Counted from the stretch's first letter, positions 52,082 through 62,974 are shown. The stretch: 64,000 nt of DNA from Ascarosepion bandense (GCA_037127315.1 JBBBDQ010001294.1:450001-514000); one strand, 5' to 3'. Program-made: numbers and translations. Notes: a model not told the origin generated them from the letters alone.

Positions 52082-52380
52082 ACCGAGCTTCTCTACAGCT
52101 TATGATTTCATTTAATTTATTGTGTTCCTCTCAAATTTATATTTAAACTGGGGTCATCAGGAAAGATTGTGCACCGTTTCGGGGCCTTCTTCTCAACGGT
52201 TTCACTTACACACCGGCTCCCCCTTACTAATGTGAGGCCCCATTATAACAATATACAAGTGTGTCGTAGATGTACAAACTCAAATGTCTAACGGCGAAAT
52301 GAGATTTATGAAAAATTTCGAAAAACGGCAAACCTTGCGTTCTGAGAATGCAACGTGAACCTCATTATGCATTCACGATC
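52082..52380. mobile_element. Family I, right part
   Basis: CCGAGCTTCTCTACAGCTTA, GTGTTCCTCTCAAATTTATA, GGGGTCATCAGGAAAGATTG and CGGCAAACCTTGCGTTCTGA parallel 16077-16365. Confidence 0.85.
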
Positions 52381-52514
52381 AGTCATGATATTTCTTTCTT
52401 CTCAGCTCTTTACGTAATGTTTTGTTAATGATGTTGTCTAGCATACGCCACGCTTCCGATTCAGATGCTAGTGAAAATTTGATTCTTAGCAGTTTGGGTT
52501 GCAGTTTTTGGATA

Positions 52515-52800
52515 TAAACTGTCCAAACAATCTGTAGATCCAAATGCTTTTAGCTAATCTGTTACTACTTATCAAGGATGTCTTTTGTTCATTTAGCTAA
52601 TTATGTAGATTTTTTTCTATAGCAATGGAATGTTGTAATTTATGAACGAATTTTATTAAGAATGTAACAAAAAAATAATAAAATGTTTAATTGCAGTGCC
52701 TTGTCTGTGATTTTCAATGAAATCTATATAAAAAAGTGACTACTGTCAAAATACCCAATTTTATATAATAGATGAAAAAATAAACAGTCAATTACTGATA
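52515..52800. mobile_element. Family H copy with inverted 5' segment
   Basis: 52515-52665 is the reverse complement of about 50995-51140 (AAACTGTCCAAACAATCTGT). 52676-52800 is the direct copy of 51165-51297 (TTTAATTGCAGTGCCTTGTC). The junction has a short A-run. Confidence 0.85.
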
Positions 52801-52894
52801 TCACCCGACATCTGGACAGAGTGATTGCTGGAGGTGTCTGTCTATGGAACTTAATGTCATTTATGAACATGAATCTTAATAGTAATTATGAAAT

Positions 52895-53345
52895 CTTCAA
52901 CATAATCTCAAGAAGGGTCTGTAATGTTATCAATCCTGACCAGGCATCTCAACTTTTCCACCACTGTGACATGGCTTTGCTAGCTTTTCTGAAAATGATT
53001 TTGTGGCAATTGTTCTAATCAGTTTTCTTACTTGGTATTTTGACTGACTTAAGCATACGACTTGATTAGCCACAAGGATTCATTGTTTTACTGTTTAATT
53101 GGCAACGTGTAACCTAAGTTCTTTTCTAATATTTTCCTTTTTTTCCTGAAGGAACCCCTTTCAATATCTTTCTTCCTTGTTACCTATGGTTTTCGAAGAT
53201 TTAATGCAATGTCAATCACCATCTACCATCTTCAAGAACTTATTTTATTTTTATTTTTCCTCACTAATTTTCTTGTTCTTTTTCACTCCGAGCAACCCTT
53301 TGCATCCTAGTGGCATTATATTTTTGAAGTGAAACCTACTTTTTC
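52895..53345 (+). mobile_element. LINE-A 3' fragment, strongly decayed
   Basis: AAGAAGGGTCTGTAATGTTA then CAATCCTGACCAGGCATCTC (RRVCNVINPDQAS). The untranslated region follows, with TTTAATGCAATGTCAATCAC. The terminus CACTCCGAGC...GTGAAACC is badly eroded. Confidence 0.65.
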
Positions 53346-53349
53346 TATT

Positions 53350-53590
53350 ATATGTTATGTCTCTTCAGGATGTAGGCAATCATAGCCTTCCACATCTCAC
53401 TATCCCTAGTAGCTCTTAACACTTTCACTCCTGTTATCCCTCCCAAACCTCACTCTGCCATCCATTTGGTCAAGTCCATCAAGTATGTTACACATTGCTT
53501 TCTTCTGTCTGTCTTTTCCTCTATCTTACCTATAAGTATCAGATTCTCCAAGTCCTGTTACCTCATTAATGTAGAAGTCAAATAACTTAC
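53350..53590 (-). mobile_element. LINE-B 3' fragment
   Basis: Reversed LINE-B end: CTTCAGGATGTAGGCAATCA, CTCACTCTGCCATCCATTTG and AGTATCAGATTCTCCAAGTC. Positions 53595-54045 hold (TA)n and (CA)n tracts and no gene. Confidence 0.75.
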
Positions 53591-54049
53591 CTTCTAACAG
53601 GGCCACCTTCTCCTGTCTGAAGGCAGGCCAGCTAATCTACCTCATTTATAGGAGAGTACTTAATGCAGCAAGTGGGTTAGTCTAATTTACTATAATGGAC
53701 CTGCCCAGCACATTTTCATGAGTGGATTTTTATTCACTTTTTATATATATATATATCTCCATTAAATCACTCATAGGTTTCTTCCATGTGAAGTGATTAC
53801 ACCAATCTACTTGTGTGTCATATCAACTATAATTAACCAATATTCAACAATTACAAGTCCCAAGAAGTTCAGCTATCATTTCCTGATGTTAAATATCAGT
53901 TTCAATGTAAATGTATTGAGCACTTTTTAATACAACTAAGTACTAGTCTAATTTCATTATGACCAAAACTAATTATATATATATATACATACACAGACAC
54001 ACACACACACATATATATATATATAATATTTAGGAAATTAATAAAGTCT

Positions 54050-54504
54050 GACATATTTATAATTTATTTGTGTAAACATTTTTAATGCATATACATATTT
54101 GAGTAGATACCCTGTCTTTATTATTAAAGAGCATATTTATTTATTTACATCTACTTTCTTGAATATTCAAGAAATCTTGTTAGTAAAATATGTGTCCTTC
54201 GCTATCTTAAACCATCATTAGATCTGATGTCTTAGAGCACTCAACCATGTAGGACTCCTGATCAGACAAAACCCAAATAGTGCTTTTGAACACACATCTT
54301 TCCTGATTCTCAAAATATACATATCTGCTATGCTTCATGTCCTAATGTAAACAAAGACAATTTATTTATGAAATAGATTAAATCCAACAAATTTTTAATT
54401 TATTTGTTCAAAGATTATTTTTAATGGATACACATATTTGAGATGCTCTGTTTTTATTATTAAACAGTTTATTTATTTACATTTACTAGCCTGAATATTT
54501 GAGG

Positions 54505-54530
<26 letters not shown>
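54050..54530 (-). mobile_element. SINE-3 copy
   Basis: On the minus strand ATGGTTGAGTGCTCTAAGAC (A-box) is near-identical to the SINE-3 head, followed by AGATCTAATGATGG... in place of a clear B-box. The flanking ATATTTGAGTAGATACC blocks repeat at 54085 and 54435. Confidence 0.6.
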
Positions 54531-54545
<15 letters not shown>

Positions 54546-54559
54546 TTCCCAGTGTAACT

Positions 54560-54655
54560 CTAATATAAATTTTTTTATAGTATTTGAGTGTCTATCTGAA
54601 AACAATGCAGAGGATTCAAAAAGACTTGGACAAATCTAAATCAAGAAATATTTAA
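54560..54655 (+). mobile_element. Mariner N-terminal scrap
   Basis: TTGAGTGTCTATCTGAAAAC then AATGCAGAGGATTCAAAAAG reads VCLKTMQRIQKDLDKS, matching VNLRTVQRIQKELDES of the 12.1-kb mariner relic. Confidence 0.65.
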
Positions 54656-54859
54656 TATAAACAAGAAAGTACAGGGAAATGTAACTTTTTTTATATATTT
54701 TATACTGAGTGATACTATGGTCACTCACATAGAAAAGGAAAAGGTGGTTTTATTTCAATCTTGAATGTTTCTGTTTGACGGATCAACAGATAGTTTCTTT
54801 TGATGTTCGGTCTTCTAAATGGCATTCACTTTGATCGAAGGTTAATGTGCAAGTAAAGG

Positions 54860-55400
54860 ATGGATGAGAGCTCTTTGGCAATGAAGTGGCAACAAAGTCG
54901 AAAATAGGATATCCGGGTGTTGGTTAACAGATATGCTTCAGATTAAAATAAGATCTTGTTGGTGTTTGGAGACAGAAGTGTTTGTCAATTGGTTCTTATG
55001 AGTTGAAAGGTGAAGAGCTGACACAGCAGAAGTTGTCATAAGTATCACTTAACTATCCAGTTGGATAAGCCTTCAAAGCTCTGAACAAAACACATTCATA
55101 TAATATGTGAAACAGCATTTGCATTTATTTTCTCGATGTACAATTTCTTTTTAAATAAGATGGATACATGTGTTGGTCTGTATTAACACTAACATTTATG
55201 CTTGGGATTAAAAGGAAGTCTTGTCTGTCTTTAGCAGGATAGGGATTAGTTCATCAAAGGGTTTTGATGAATTGGTAGAGGGAAGGCCTGACATAGCAGA
55301 AGTTGTCTCAAGTATCCTTTACTGAATAAGCATGTAAAGCTCTGAATAAAACACATATTGGAAACAGGATTTGCATTTTTATCTCTTGATGTAGAGTTTC
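54860..55400. repeat. Two-copy tandem repeat, about 270-bp period
   Basis: AGCAGAAGTTGTCATAAGTA at 55025 and AGCAGAAGTTGTCTCAAGTA at 55295, each followed by AAGCTCTGAA(C/T)AAAACACA and CATTTGCATTT. The content is otherwise unknown. Confidence 0.8.
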
Positions 55401-55529
55401 TTTCATAGCATTACTGTATGTATGCATGCTACCCTTTGAAAGCTTTAGTGTATTGTAGGGACAAAACTAAGCATAGGAATACAATATGGGGTAGTTATTG
55501 ACCAGTTAGTAGGAAACTTGGACATTGTA

Positions 55530-55570
55530 TATTTACAAGGTCCTGGGCATGATGGTAAACTGCACCAGAA
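55530..55570 (+). mobile_element. Dispersed repeat scrap
   Basis: AAGGTCCTGGGCATGATGGT then AAACTGCACCAG repeats the start of 55982-56010. It is joined directly to LINE-B. Confidence 0.6.
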
Positions 55571-55800
55571 AAAGACAGCTGAAGTTCTTGGTACATGTAA
55601 TGAGGAAGGAAGCTTGGAGAATCTCATGCTCACAGATCAGAGAGAAAAAATGGAGGCAGGAGAAAGCAGTGAATAACATATTTGAAGGGCCTGAACAGGT
55701 GGATGGCAGAGTGGGGTTCCTGTGCTAAAAGCCACCAAAGATAGGGAGATGTGGAAAGCCATGATCACCTATGTCCTGAATGGAAATGGCACATAGAAGA
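55571..55800 (+). mobile_element. LINE-B 3' end
   Basis: RQLKFLVHVMRKEAWRI at the start, then AGATGTGGAAAGCCATGATC and ACCTATGTCCTGAATGG. Frames are broken after ISCSQIREKK. Confidence 0.8.
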
Positions 55801-55854
55801 AGAATGATTGTCTGCTTACTATCCTTTCCTTTCCATGTTCTGCCATCCATACAC

Positions 55855-55981
55855 ACAGTCTTGTTAAATAATTTACTCACTATTTCCCTTTGCATCTTTT
55901 CCTTTCATACATTCAGTTAGTGTCAAATTCTCCAAGCCATCTATCTTCATTATATATCCTAAAAATTTTGATTCTCTTTCT
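55855..55981 (-). mobile_element. LINE-B fragment
   Basis: Minus-strand ESKFLGYIMKIDGLENLTLT followed by ECMKGKDAKGN matches the LINE-B C-terminus. Confidence 0.75.
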
Positions 55982-56110
55982 GGTAAGGTCCTGGGTATGA
56001 TGGTAAACTGCGTCCAGCAGCAAGGCCTCTGATTGGGAGGTTGTGAAGAGCATGGAACCACCTCTTAATTCCTGTTGTTCTCAGGTCCACCCTGACCCGG
56101 AGTGGTAGCA
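55982..56110 (+). mobile_element. Dispersed repeat (AGGTCCTGGGTATGATGG type)
   Basis: GCAAGGCCTCTGATTGGGAG and GAGCATGGAACCACCTCTTA, homologous in reverse to 50448-50545. The class is unknown. Positions 56120-56575 are A/T-rich with no feature. Confidence 0.7.
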
Positions 56111-56579
56111 CCAGTTAGGATCCCAGCTATGGGCAAATAGTTAATCCCCAAACTGGGGTCAAAAGACTATGAAAATATAAAAATACACTTTTATAGAAAT
56201 ATATACATAAAAACAAACTTTTATAGAAAAAAATATATTTTGAAGGAAAAATATTACCAACAATTCATTTTAAAAAAAATCTGTTGCCATAACACATTTT
56301 TGAAGGGGAAAAAAAATTCTCAGCAAAAGATTTTTGAATACATTTTCAGTTTTTTAAAATAAAAAAAATAAAAGCAAAAATAAATTTTGTTAAAATCAGA
56401 CTAATTAACCTTCTCACTATAACCGAACATAAAAATACCTTGAAGCCCCACATTTTTGGCATTAAATAACCAAGAGGTTGATATACTATTAAACAAAACT
56501 CAAACTTGTATACTTACAATTGCATAAATAAAATGTGATAACTTCCCCAATCAGACTAATTATTTTTAAATTTCAAATC

Positions 56580-56860
56580 AGTCAAGTGATTGAGCAATCA
56601 TGTCTTAAAAGAGACATGACTATCTGGGCCAAAGATTTTCCTGCAGTAGGTTGTCATTACCTTCTGTAATAGACTGGTGCCAACCAAGGCTATATAATCT
56701 AATCTGTTCTGTTATTAAACCCACAGTAGGAGGGAAGGAGACTGATTAATACTTTTCCCAATGGTATTTGTGCATAAGTGAATGCAACAAATTCAAGTGG
56801 AATTTGAACTCAGCTCTCTGATTTAACATTCCAAGCCAACATCCACTGCACCACGATGCA
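56580..56860 (-). mobile_element. SINE-1, near full length
   Basis: Reversed terminus CAATCATGTCTTAAAAGAGA, CCAAGGCTATATAATCTAAT, ATACTTTTCCCAATGGTATT and head CATCCACTGCACCACGATGC. Confidence 0.85.
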
Positions 56861-57014
56861 CATCCACAATTTTCAAATATATATCCCTTATCTATAGTTA
56901 TTTTTCTGTAAACATCAAATATTTAAATCAGATTTGTAAGTTTTCCAAAGATGCCTGAAAGAAGCTAATAAAAGATTTCCCTATTGTAATGATTAACAGC
57001 TCTATAGAGAGTTT

Positions 57015-57085
57015 TATAAGAAACTAATTGGAAAGCCATGATCACCTATGTCTTGAGGAGGCACAGCACAAAGAAGAAGAATGTA
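57015..57085 (+). mobile_element. LINE-B 3' tail
   Basis: GGAAAGCCATGATCACCTAT then GTCTTGAGGAGGCACAGCAC. Confidence 0.7.
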
Positions 57086-57273
57086 AAATAATCAAATAAA
57101 AAAACTGATCATAGTACAGTGATGTCACTCCTGACAGGTTTAACAATTATATTTATATCCCTCATAGACCTGTGTTTAAATCTAAGGACCAAATGACAAC
57201 CAAAATAATATCTGGTTTTAATTTTTTGCTTGAAACTAAAGGAGCTCCTTCTCTAAACTAAGCAGCCTACCCT

Positions 57274-57585
57274 GGGATGTGCATTGTGGTGCAGTGGATA
57301 TTGGCTCAGAATGAGAAATCGGAGAGCTGAGTTCAAATTCCAGTCAAATTTGTTGTCTTCATTTATGCGCGTATACCCTTGGTAAATGATTTAATTCATT
57401 TCTTCCTCCAGCTATGTGCTAAATAGCAGAACAGACTGGATTCTGTAGCCTTGGTTGTTAACCATTCTACTGCAGAAAGTAATGGCGACCTACTGTGAGA
57501 AAATATCCTGCCCAGTCAGTCAGGTTTCTTTCGAGACACGTTTACCCAAGTGTGTATCACGTATGGCAGTTAACTGACTGATCCT
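57274..57585 (+). mobile_element. SINE-1, full length
   Basis: GATGTGCATTGTGGTGCAGT head, GAGTTCAAATTCCAGTC (B-box-like), body with GCTATGTGCTAAATAGCAGA, and CGTATGGCAGTTAACTGACT terminus. Confidence 0.9.
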
Positions 57586-57929
57586 GGCATAAGTCTTATC
57601 AAAGACATGTTAGAACTATTATTATTCTGTACTAACAAATATTTATCTCCTACAGACATTGGACATGCAATTCGTAATTATAAAATTAAGGCTAATAGAT
57701 GGATATAGATTTTATTTTTATTTCAATATAAAAAATTAAAAAAATGTTTGATTAGATGTTGCAACCTAAATTTTTGGATCTGTCACTCCTCTATTTATAT
57801 GAACGTCTGTAATTAGAAATCATGTCAGTAAATTTCCTAAAGATGAATGCACTGAAATGTTAAAAAAAATCATGTTGATACTTTGAACAATTTAAAAATC
57901 CTATAAATTGAAAAAACAAAAAGAATCAT

Positions 57930-58085
57930 GTCAAAATTAGTAAACCCAGTTATCTATATGTCAAGAACAGAAAATCCGGTTAGCCCCATGTCAACAATAA
58001 AACCAGTTACCCCCATAACAAGAACAGCAAACCCAGCTACCCCCACGCCAAGAACAGTAAACCCAGTTATCTCCATATAATGAAT
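57930..58085. repeat. Minisatellite, about 36-bp unit
   Basis: Four units of CAAGAACAG(T/C)AAACCCAGTTA followed by CCCCCAT-type sequence. A related diverged set (AAAGAATA(A/C)...AACACAATCAT) lies at about 58480-58570. Positions 57590-57925 and 58090-58475 are unassigned. Confidence 0.85.
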
Positions 58086-59339
58086 AGGAAACTGTTAACA
58101 CTGTAGGTTTCATTTATTGAAAGTAATGTTGAAAATATAGATGAACTCATTTATGGATAAATGAACTGTTAAAATAACACATTTAATTTCCATGAAAAAA
58201 TAGTTAAAATAATGTACTTATTGAAAATATATTGTATGGTGATTTTCTTTTTGATTTAGCAAAAAATAAGCCTTTACTTATTACTACATTTCATTTGGAC
58301 CGTGAACAGTCTTTCATCAAATTAATCCCTGGTAAACTATCCTCACCAAGTAATGGCCTCCCAACTTCTATAAACGTATACTTCTATCCATTTTGAGTGT
58401 TTCTGCATATCTGAATTAATAAATTTAAACCAGTATATGAAAACAGCTACTGAATCTTAAAGTTACTTGTACTAAAATAATCATGTCTAGAACAGCAAAC
58501 ATGATTATTCTCATGTAAAGAATAATGAACACAATCATCTTTTTGTAAAGAATACCAAACTCTTCCGTAAGTAAGTTTGCTAAGCTTAGCAAGATTCCTC
58601 CCCAAAACATTATTATGTAAAGTTGACTTGGGATGAGAATAAAAATTAATACTTCTCTTCTAACAATGACGTAGACTTTAATAGACTGACCAGAGTTGTA
58701 AAACAAATTTGAGCTACAGAATCTGTATGAAGAATCTGCTAAAATATTTTACAAGAAAGAAGAATGGATTACAGATAGATGTTTCTCCTGACATGTTCAA
58801 AAATTCTATTTGGATATGTGTTTCTTGCAGACATTAGAAAGGATTCTCTAATGATAAAAATCAAGGCTGAACAAGGTATATGAATTTCAGAAGAGCTCAA
58901 ACTAGAGAAAGATTTTAAGAAGGGCAAGGAAATTTGACTTACCAGTGGATGAACTGGGCTGTTTATGGTACAAGAAGCCAACAAAGAAAGTAATAGCAAC
59001 AGAAGAAAAATGCAGAATCAAAATCAAACAAGAAAAATATCTATAATAATGAATTAATAATCAAATATTTTTTACAGTCAAGTTTACCCTGGGAGCAACT
59101 CAAGTTCGAGGGTTACATTCAGAGGCAATTTATACAGATGAGAGAGAGGAAGATAACAATTAACCCTAAACTTGAACAGTAGTGATCTAAGGAAACCTCC
59201 TTTTCATTTATATGCTGTGTACATTCAGCATGTGAGCAATCAAGATTATCCACAACTACCTAGCCTATCTTTTCTTCCTTCCTTTTTTTTCTGTTTTTTT
59301 TTTCTCATTTCACCTTGTTATAATGAAATATCCCAGCAC

Positions 59340-59960
59340 CCTCTATGAACACTATAGTGGACTAAGTCTATCATGAATAAATGAGCAAAAGTATTTTTAC
59401 TAGGAGTCTTGCTTATGGATTGAGCAATCAGTCCTGAGCAAATACTCTTGTTCAACTCTCTGCATCCGAGCAGAGAGGGACACAAGCAAGGCTTCACCAA
59501 GAGTAGAGTCTTCTTTGAGTTGTAAAAAGAAGAGCCCGATCCAGCCTTAAGTTGGGCCAATGGGATATTTTTGGCTGAGCTTAAGGGCTCAGAATGCCCA
59601 CATAAACAGACCTTGTACCTCTCTGAATTTGAGCAGAGAGGGACACAAGCAGAATAGAGTCTCATTTGGGTTGTAAAAACAAGAACCTGACCCAGCCTTA
59701 AGATGCATCTATGAGATATTTTTGGCTGAGCTTAAGGGCTCAGTGTTCTCACATAAATAGACCTTGTGTCACACCTGCCTTGGTGGGAAGGTAGCAAATA
59801 CCATTGCTTACGGATTGAGTTGCAATCATCAGACTTTCTTGTTAAGCTCTCTCTTTAAACTCTCTGCTTTCAGAGAGGAACCCAAATAATTCTCATGCTA
59901 ATAAACCTTTTATTCTTTTACACCTGGCTTGTTAAATCTTTCGACTCGGATTTATACTTT
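59340..59960 (+). mobile_element. LTR-like stretch with internal 163-bp duplication
   Basis: GAGCAGAGAGGGACACAAGC at 59468 and 59631 begin two diverged units sharing TATTTTTGGCTGAGCTTAAG and CATAAA(C/T)AGACCTTGT. It ends with AATAAACCTTTTATTC, a polyadenylation-like signal. It is G+C-richer than its neighbours. No TG...CA ends or target duplication could be established. It may be an LTR or an unrelated repeat. Positions 58575-59335 are unassigned. Confidence 0.4.
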
Positions 59961-60004
59961 GTTAAATTGTACCTTTGTCAAGGACACAACACACCTCAAG
60001 CAAG

Positions 60005-60215
60005 GGGATAAGAGACTTTTACTTGTTTGGTCCCTTGAAAGCATTCACAAGAGGCACGAAGTTTGAAAGTGACAATGAAGTTAAAAGTGCTGTGAATGAT
60101 TGGCTGAGATATCAGTCCAAAGATTTTTACGCTGAGGGAATATGGAAGCTTGTGCACAGATGGGAAAAGTGTGTGACACTGCTGGGAGACTATGTTGAAA
60201 AAAAAAAAAAAAAGA
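60005..60215 (+). pseudogene. Mariner-type transposase C-terminus
   Basis: The frame reads DFYLFGPLKAFTRGTKFESD, NEVKSAVNDWLRYQSKDFYA, EGIWKLVHRWEKCVTLLGDY and VEK. This is the C-terminal end of mariner/SETMAR-like transposases (pattern FGPLK...FxSDxEV...WL...FYxxGIxxLxxRWxKCxxxxGDYVE). The frame is open here. The catalytic domain is missing upstream, where LTR-like sequence abuts, and a poly-A stretch follows immediately. Confidence 0.85.
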
Positions 60216-60282
60216 GTAAGCTTTTATCTGTATTCGAAGTCCTTATACCAAAAAATTCACCTTATTTATTGAATGACCCTCA

Positions 60283-60475
60283 AAGATACATTGTATTTAT
60301 TTTCAGTTTTTCTAGTTGCATTGTTCATCTACATTTCACATGAACCCTTATTGTGCATAGGCTTGAATGATCTATTAGTACTTGTCTCTAATTTCTATTT
60401 AGATACATTGTATTTATTTTAAATTTTTCTAGTTGAATTGTTCATTTATATTGCATATCATCTGTTATTGTACAT
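60283..60475. repeat. Two-copy direct repeat, about 118 bp apart
   Basis: AGATACATTGTATTTATTTT followed by TTTTTCTAGTTG occurs at 60283 and 60402. Positions 60480-60880 are unassigned. Confidence 0.8.
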
Positions 60476-60884
60476 AATTAGTTGACAATAAAATTTGTAT
60501 TTTATATGAATACTACCCAATAAAAATTGAGATGTAGTTGATGTAGAGTTACAGGTGCATATCAAATTTGGTAGGGAGTTCATGAGTCCTTTGCATCAGC
60601 CCTGTAATTTTCATAAGGAATAAATAATATTTTTTAAAAATACATATTGAAAAAAATCTGGCATTATTAAATTTTTTTGGTTAAAATAATGTTTTTCTTA
60701 GTAATTACAGTGTACATGAACTAGTATTACTAGTAGTATACACCAAATATATATACAGAATGTTATAATTCAATTTTTAATTTTTTTTAATTTTAAGTAA
60801 TTGGTTTATATATTTTAAATAGTTTACGGCACAATTTACACATTAGCAGATTGTTCAAAAGCAAAGCAGAAAATTGCAAGCTTC

Positions 60885-62162
60885 TTCTATATGTTGTGTC
60901 TCTTCAGGATGTAGATGATCATGGCTCTCCACATCTCCCTATCCCTTGTAGCTTTTAACACCCTTTCTCTTGTTATCCCACTAAATCCTCACTCTGCCAT
61001 CCATCTACTCAAGTCCATCAAGTATGTCACATGTTTTTCCCTGTCTCTCTTTCCCTCTATCTGTCCTGTGAGTATCAAATTCTCCAAGCCCTCCTTCCTG
61101 ATTACATGTCCAAGAAACTTCAACTGTCTTTTCCTGATGTTAAATATCAGTTTCCTTTTCATTCTCTCCAAAACATTGTCGTTGCTCACATGCTCTGGCC
61201 ATGGTATCTTCAGCATCCTTCTGTAGAACCATATTTCAACTACCTCAAGTCTTTTCTTCATCTTTGATGAAATTGTCCAGTATTGAAGGACAGACATTAC
61301 TTAACAACCTAATACTCTTTTGTTTCCAGCAAAATTTTCCTGTCTTTTAATACTTTATTCAGCTTCTAGAATGCATTATTGGCCATGGTAATATGCCTTT
61401 GGATCGCACTGTCACACTTTTCACCCTCTGTTAGAATACTTACCAGGTATTTAAACTTCTGTGCATGTTTGAATTTAGTATCCATGATTTTTAGTTGGCA
61501 TTTTGGGCTATGTTTTACTGAATACCATGCATTCAGTTTTCTTATAATTTATATGCAGTCCTTTCTTTCCACTTTCTTTAAGCATTTCCTGTAGGAGGTC
61601 TTGAAATTTTCTATCTATGTCTGCCATCAGCACTATCATCTGCATATCTTATAGTGTTCTGATTGCGACTGCCAATGACAAATTCAAACTCCTAGCACTC
61701 TCAGAATAGGTTCAATAGATCTGGTTTGAACACATCCTTGTCTTACACCTCTTTCTTTCCACTTTCTTTAAGCATTTCCTGTAGGAGGTCTTGAAATTTT
61801 CTATCTATGTCTGCCATCAGCACTATCATCTGCATATCTTATAGTGTTCTGATTGCGACTGCCAATGACAAATTCAAACTCCTAGCACTCTCAGAATAGA
61901 TTCAATAGATCTGGTTTGAACACATCCTTGTCTTACACCTCTTTCTTTCCACTTTCTTTAAGCATTTCCTGTAGGAGGTCTTGAAATTTTCTATCTATGT
62001 CTGCCATCAGCACTATCATCTGCATATCTTATAGTGTTCTGATTGCGACTGCCAATGACAAATTCAAACTTCTAGCACTCTCAGAATAGGTTCAATAGAT
62101 CTGGTTTGAACACACATCCTTGTCTTACACCCCTTTCTATCTTTGTATATCTGCTGAACTCA
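60885..62162 (-). mobile_element. LINE-B, longest copy, RT with triplicated segment
   Basis: Minus-strand order: EFSRYTKIERGVRQGC at about 62155-62105 (RT motif before the catalytic box), then IRYADDSADGRH (YADD box) and DLLQEMLKESGKKGLHINYK. Next come the KTECMVFSK region and VLQYWTISSKMKKRLEVVEI, followed by WFYRRMLKIPWPEHVSNDNV, LIFNIRKRQLKFLGHVIRKE and LILTGQIEGKRDREK. It ends with MWRAMIIYILKRHNI at about 60900. LINE-B proteins nick target DNA and reverse-transcribe their RNA. This copy is dead: several stops, and a 190-bp unit carrying YADD is present three times (61561, 61751, 61941). Confidence 0.9.
61561..62132. repeat. 190-bp triplication inside LINE-B RT
   Basis: Three units start CTTTCTTTCCACTTTCTTTA at 61561, 61751 and 61941 and are almost identical. 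Each encodes, on the minus strand, the IRYADDSADG segment. Near identity implies recent tandem amplification compared with the decay of the host element. Confidence 0.97.
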
Positions 62163-62163
62163 T

Positions 62164-62390
62164 TTAGCTTTCTATATTAAGGGCAATGAATTTGTGTTCA
62201 CTAGATGATTGTGAAAATCCGGTAATAATTGCTTCTACATCTAATTCATCTAACAATTCCTTTTCAATGGACAGCAACATGCTAGATTCCAAATTCTCTT
62301 CAGGCAGCAAATTTCTTAACCTTAACTTTATGATCTTCATCTTTGAAAATGTCATCTCATATTAGACTCATATATAACTTTATAAAGTTC
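62164..62390 (-). pseudogene. hAT transposase C-terminal (dimerisation) relic
   Basis: MTFSKMKIIKLRLRNLLPEE, NLESSMLLSIEKELLDELDV and EAIITGFSQ follow the hAT dimerisation-domain pattern FSKLKLIKTYLRSTMSQERL..LA.LSIE.......D..I..F. This pattern is also found in ZMYM1-like genes of transposon origin. In hAT enzymes the domain mediates oligomerisation. Only the C-terminus is present, and the upstream (62360-62560) translation is broken. Its end abuts LINE-B within a few bases. Whether it is a relic or the last exon of a domesticated gene cannot be decided here. Confidence 0.7.
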
Positions 62391-62702
62391 TTACTCTTTT
62401 ACAGATTTTTTTAAAATGTCATAAAGACTGGGTGCCTTTCTCACATTTTAATTTGATATAAGGGGATCACTTGCCATTAGGCAAGCTGACACCCTGGCCA
62501 GTTCACCACTGATTTTTACTATTATTTTCATTGTAGCAAAAAAAAAAAAAAAAAACAGTTCCTTCCTATTAATTTCAAAATAGAAAATTTTCATTTTGAA
62601 GAGGAGACTTTACAGTAAAATCTGTGTGGAAATCGTTTCACATTCACTGCCATATGAGAGAATTGATCTTAGATAACAGTTCCAGGTGTTTTTACATGGT
62701 GT

Positions 62703-62968
62703 TGTAGTGAACAAAACAAGATCTAGATTTAAAATCCAAATGCTAATCACTGACTAATTGATCTTGTTAGAAATGAAAAAAACTCAAATTTACAAACTTT
62801 GCTTAGCACACATGCAAAAGCCAATCCAAAACAAAACTCGTGAAACTTCACACCTCGATGCAAAATGTTTTTCGGCCAATAAAAAACTAGGAAACATCTA
62901 AAAAACAAAATTCAATGAGTCAGTGCTTAGCATTTGAATTTTAAATCTAACTCTTGTTTTATTCACTA
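62703..62968. mobile_element. MITE with about 55-bp terminal inverted repeats
   Basis: TAGTGAACAAAACAAGATCT ... AAATGCTAATCACTGACTAA (62706-62762) is the diverged inverse of 62915-62968 (GAGTCAGTGCTTAGCATTTG ... TTTTATTCACTA). The outer ends read TAGTGAA/TTCACTA. The interior is about 150 bp. The superfamily is not determined. Confidence 0.75.
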
Positions 62969-62974
62969 GAGTCT

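Noticed and set aside
59318..59665. 115-codon minus-strand frame with several cysteines
   Set aside because: It lies over the 163-bp duplicated LTR-like sequence. The apparent repeats come from the DNA repeat, and no domain is recognisable.
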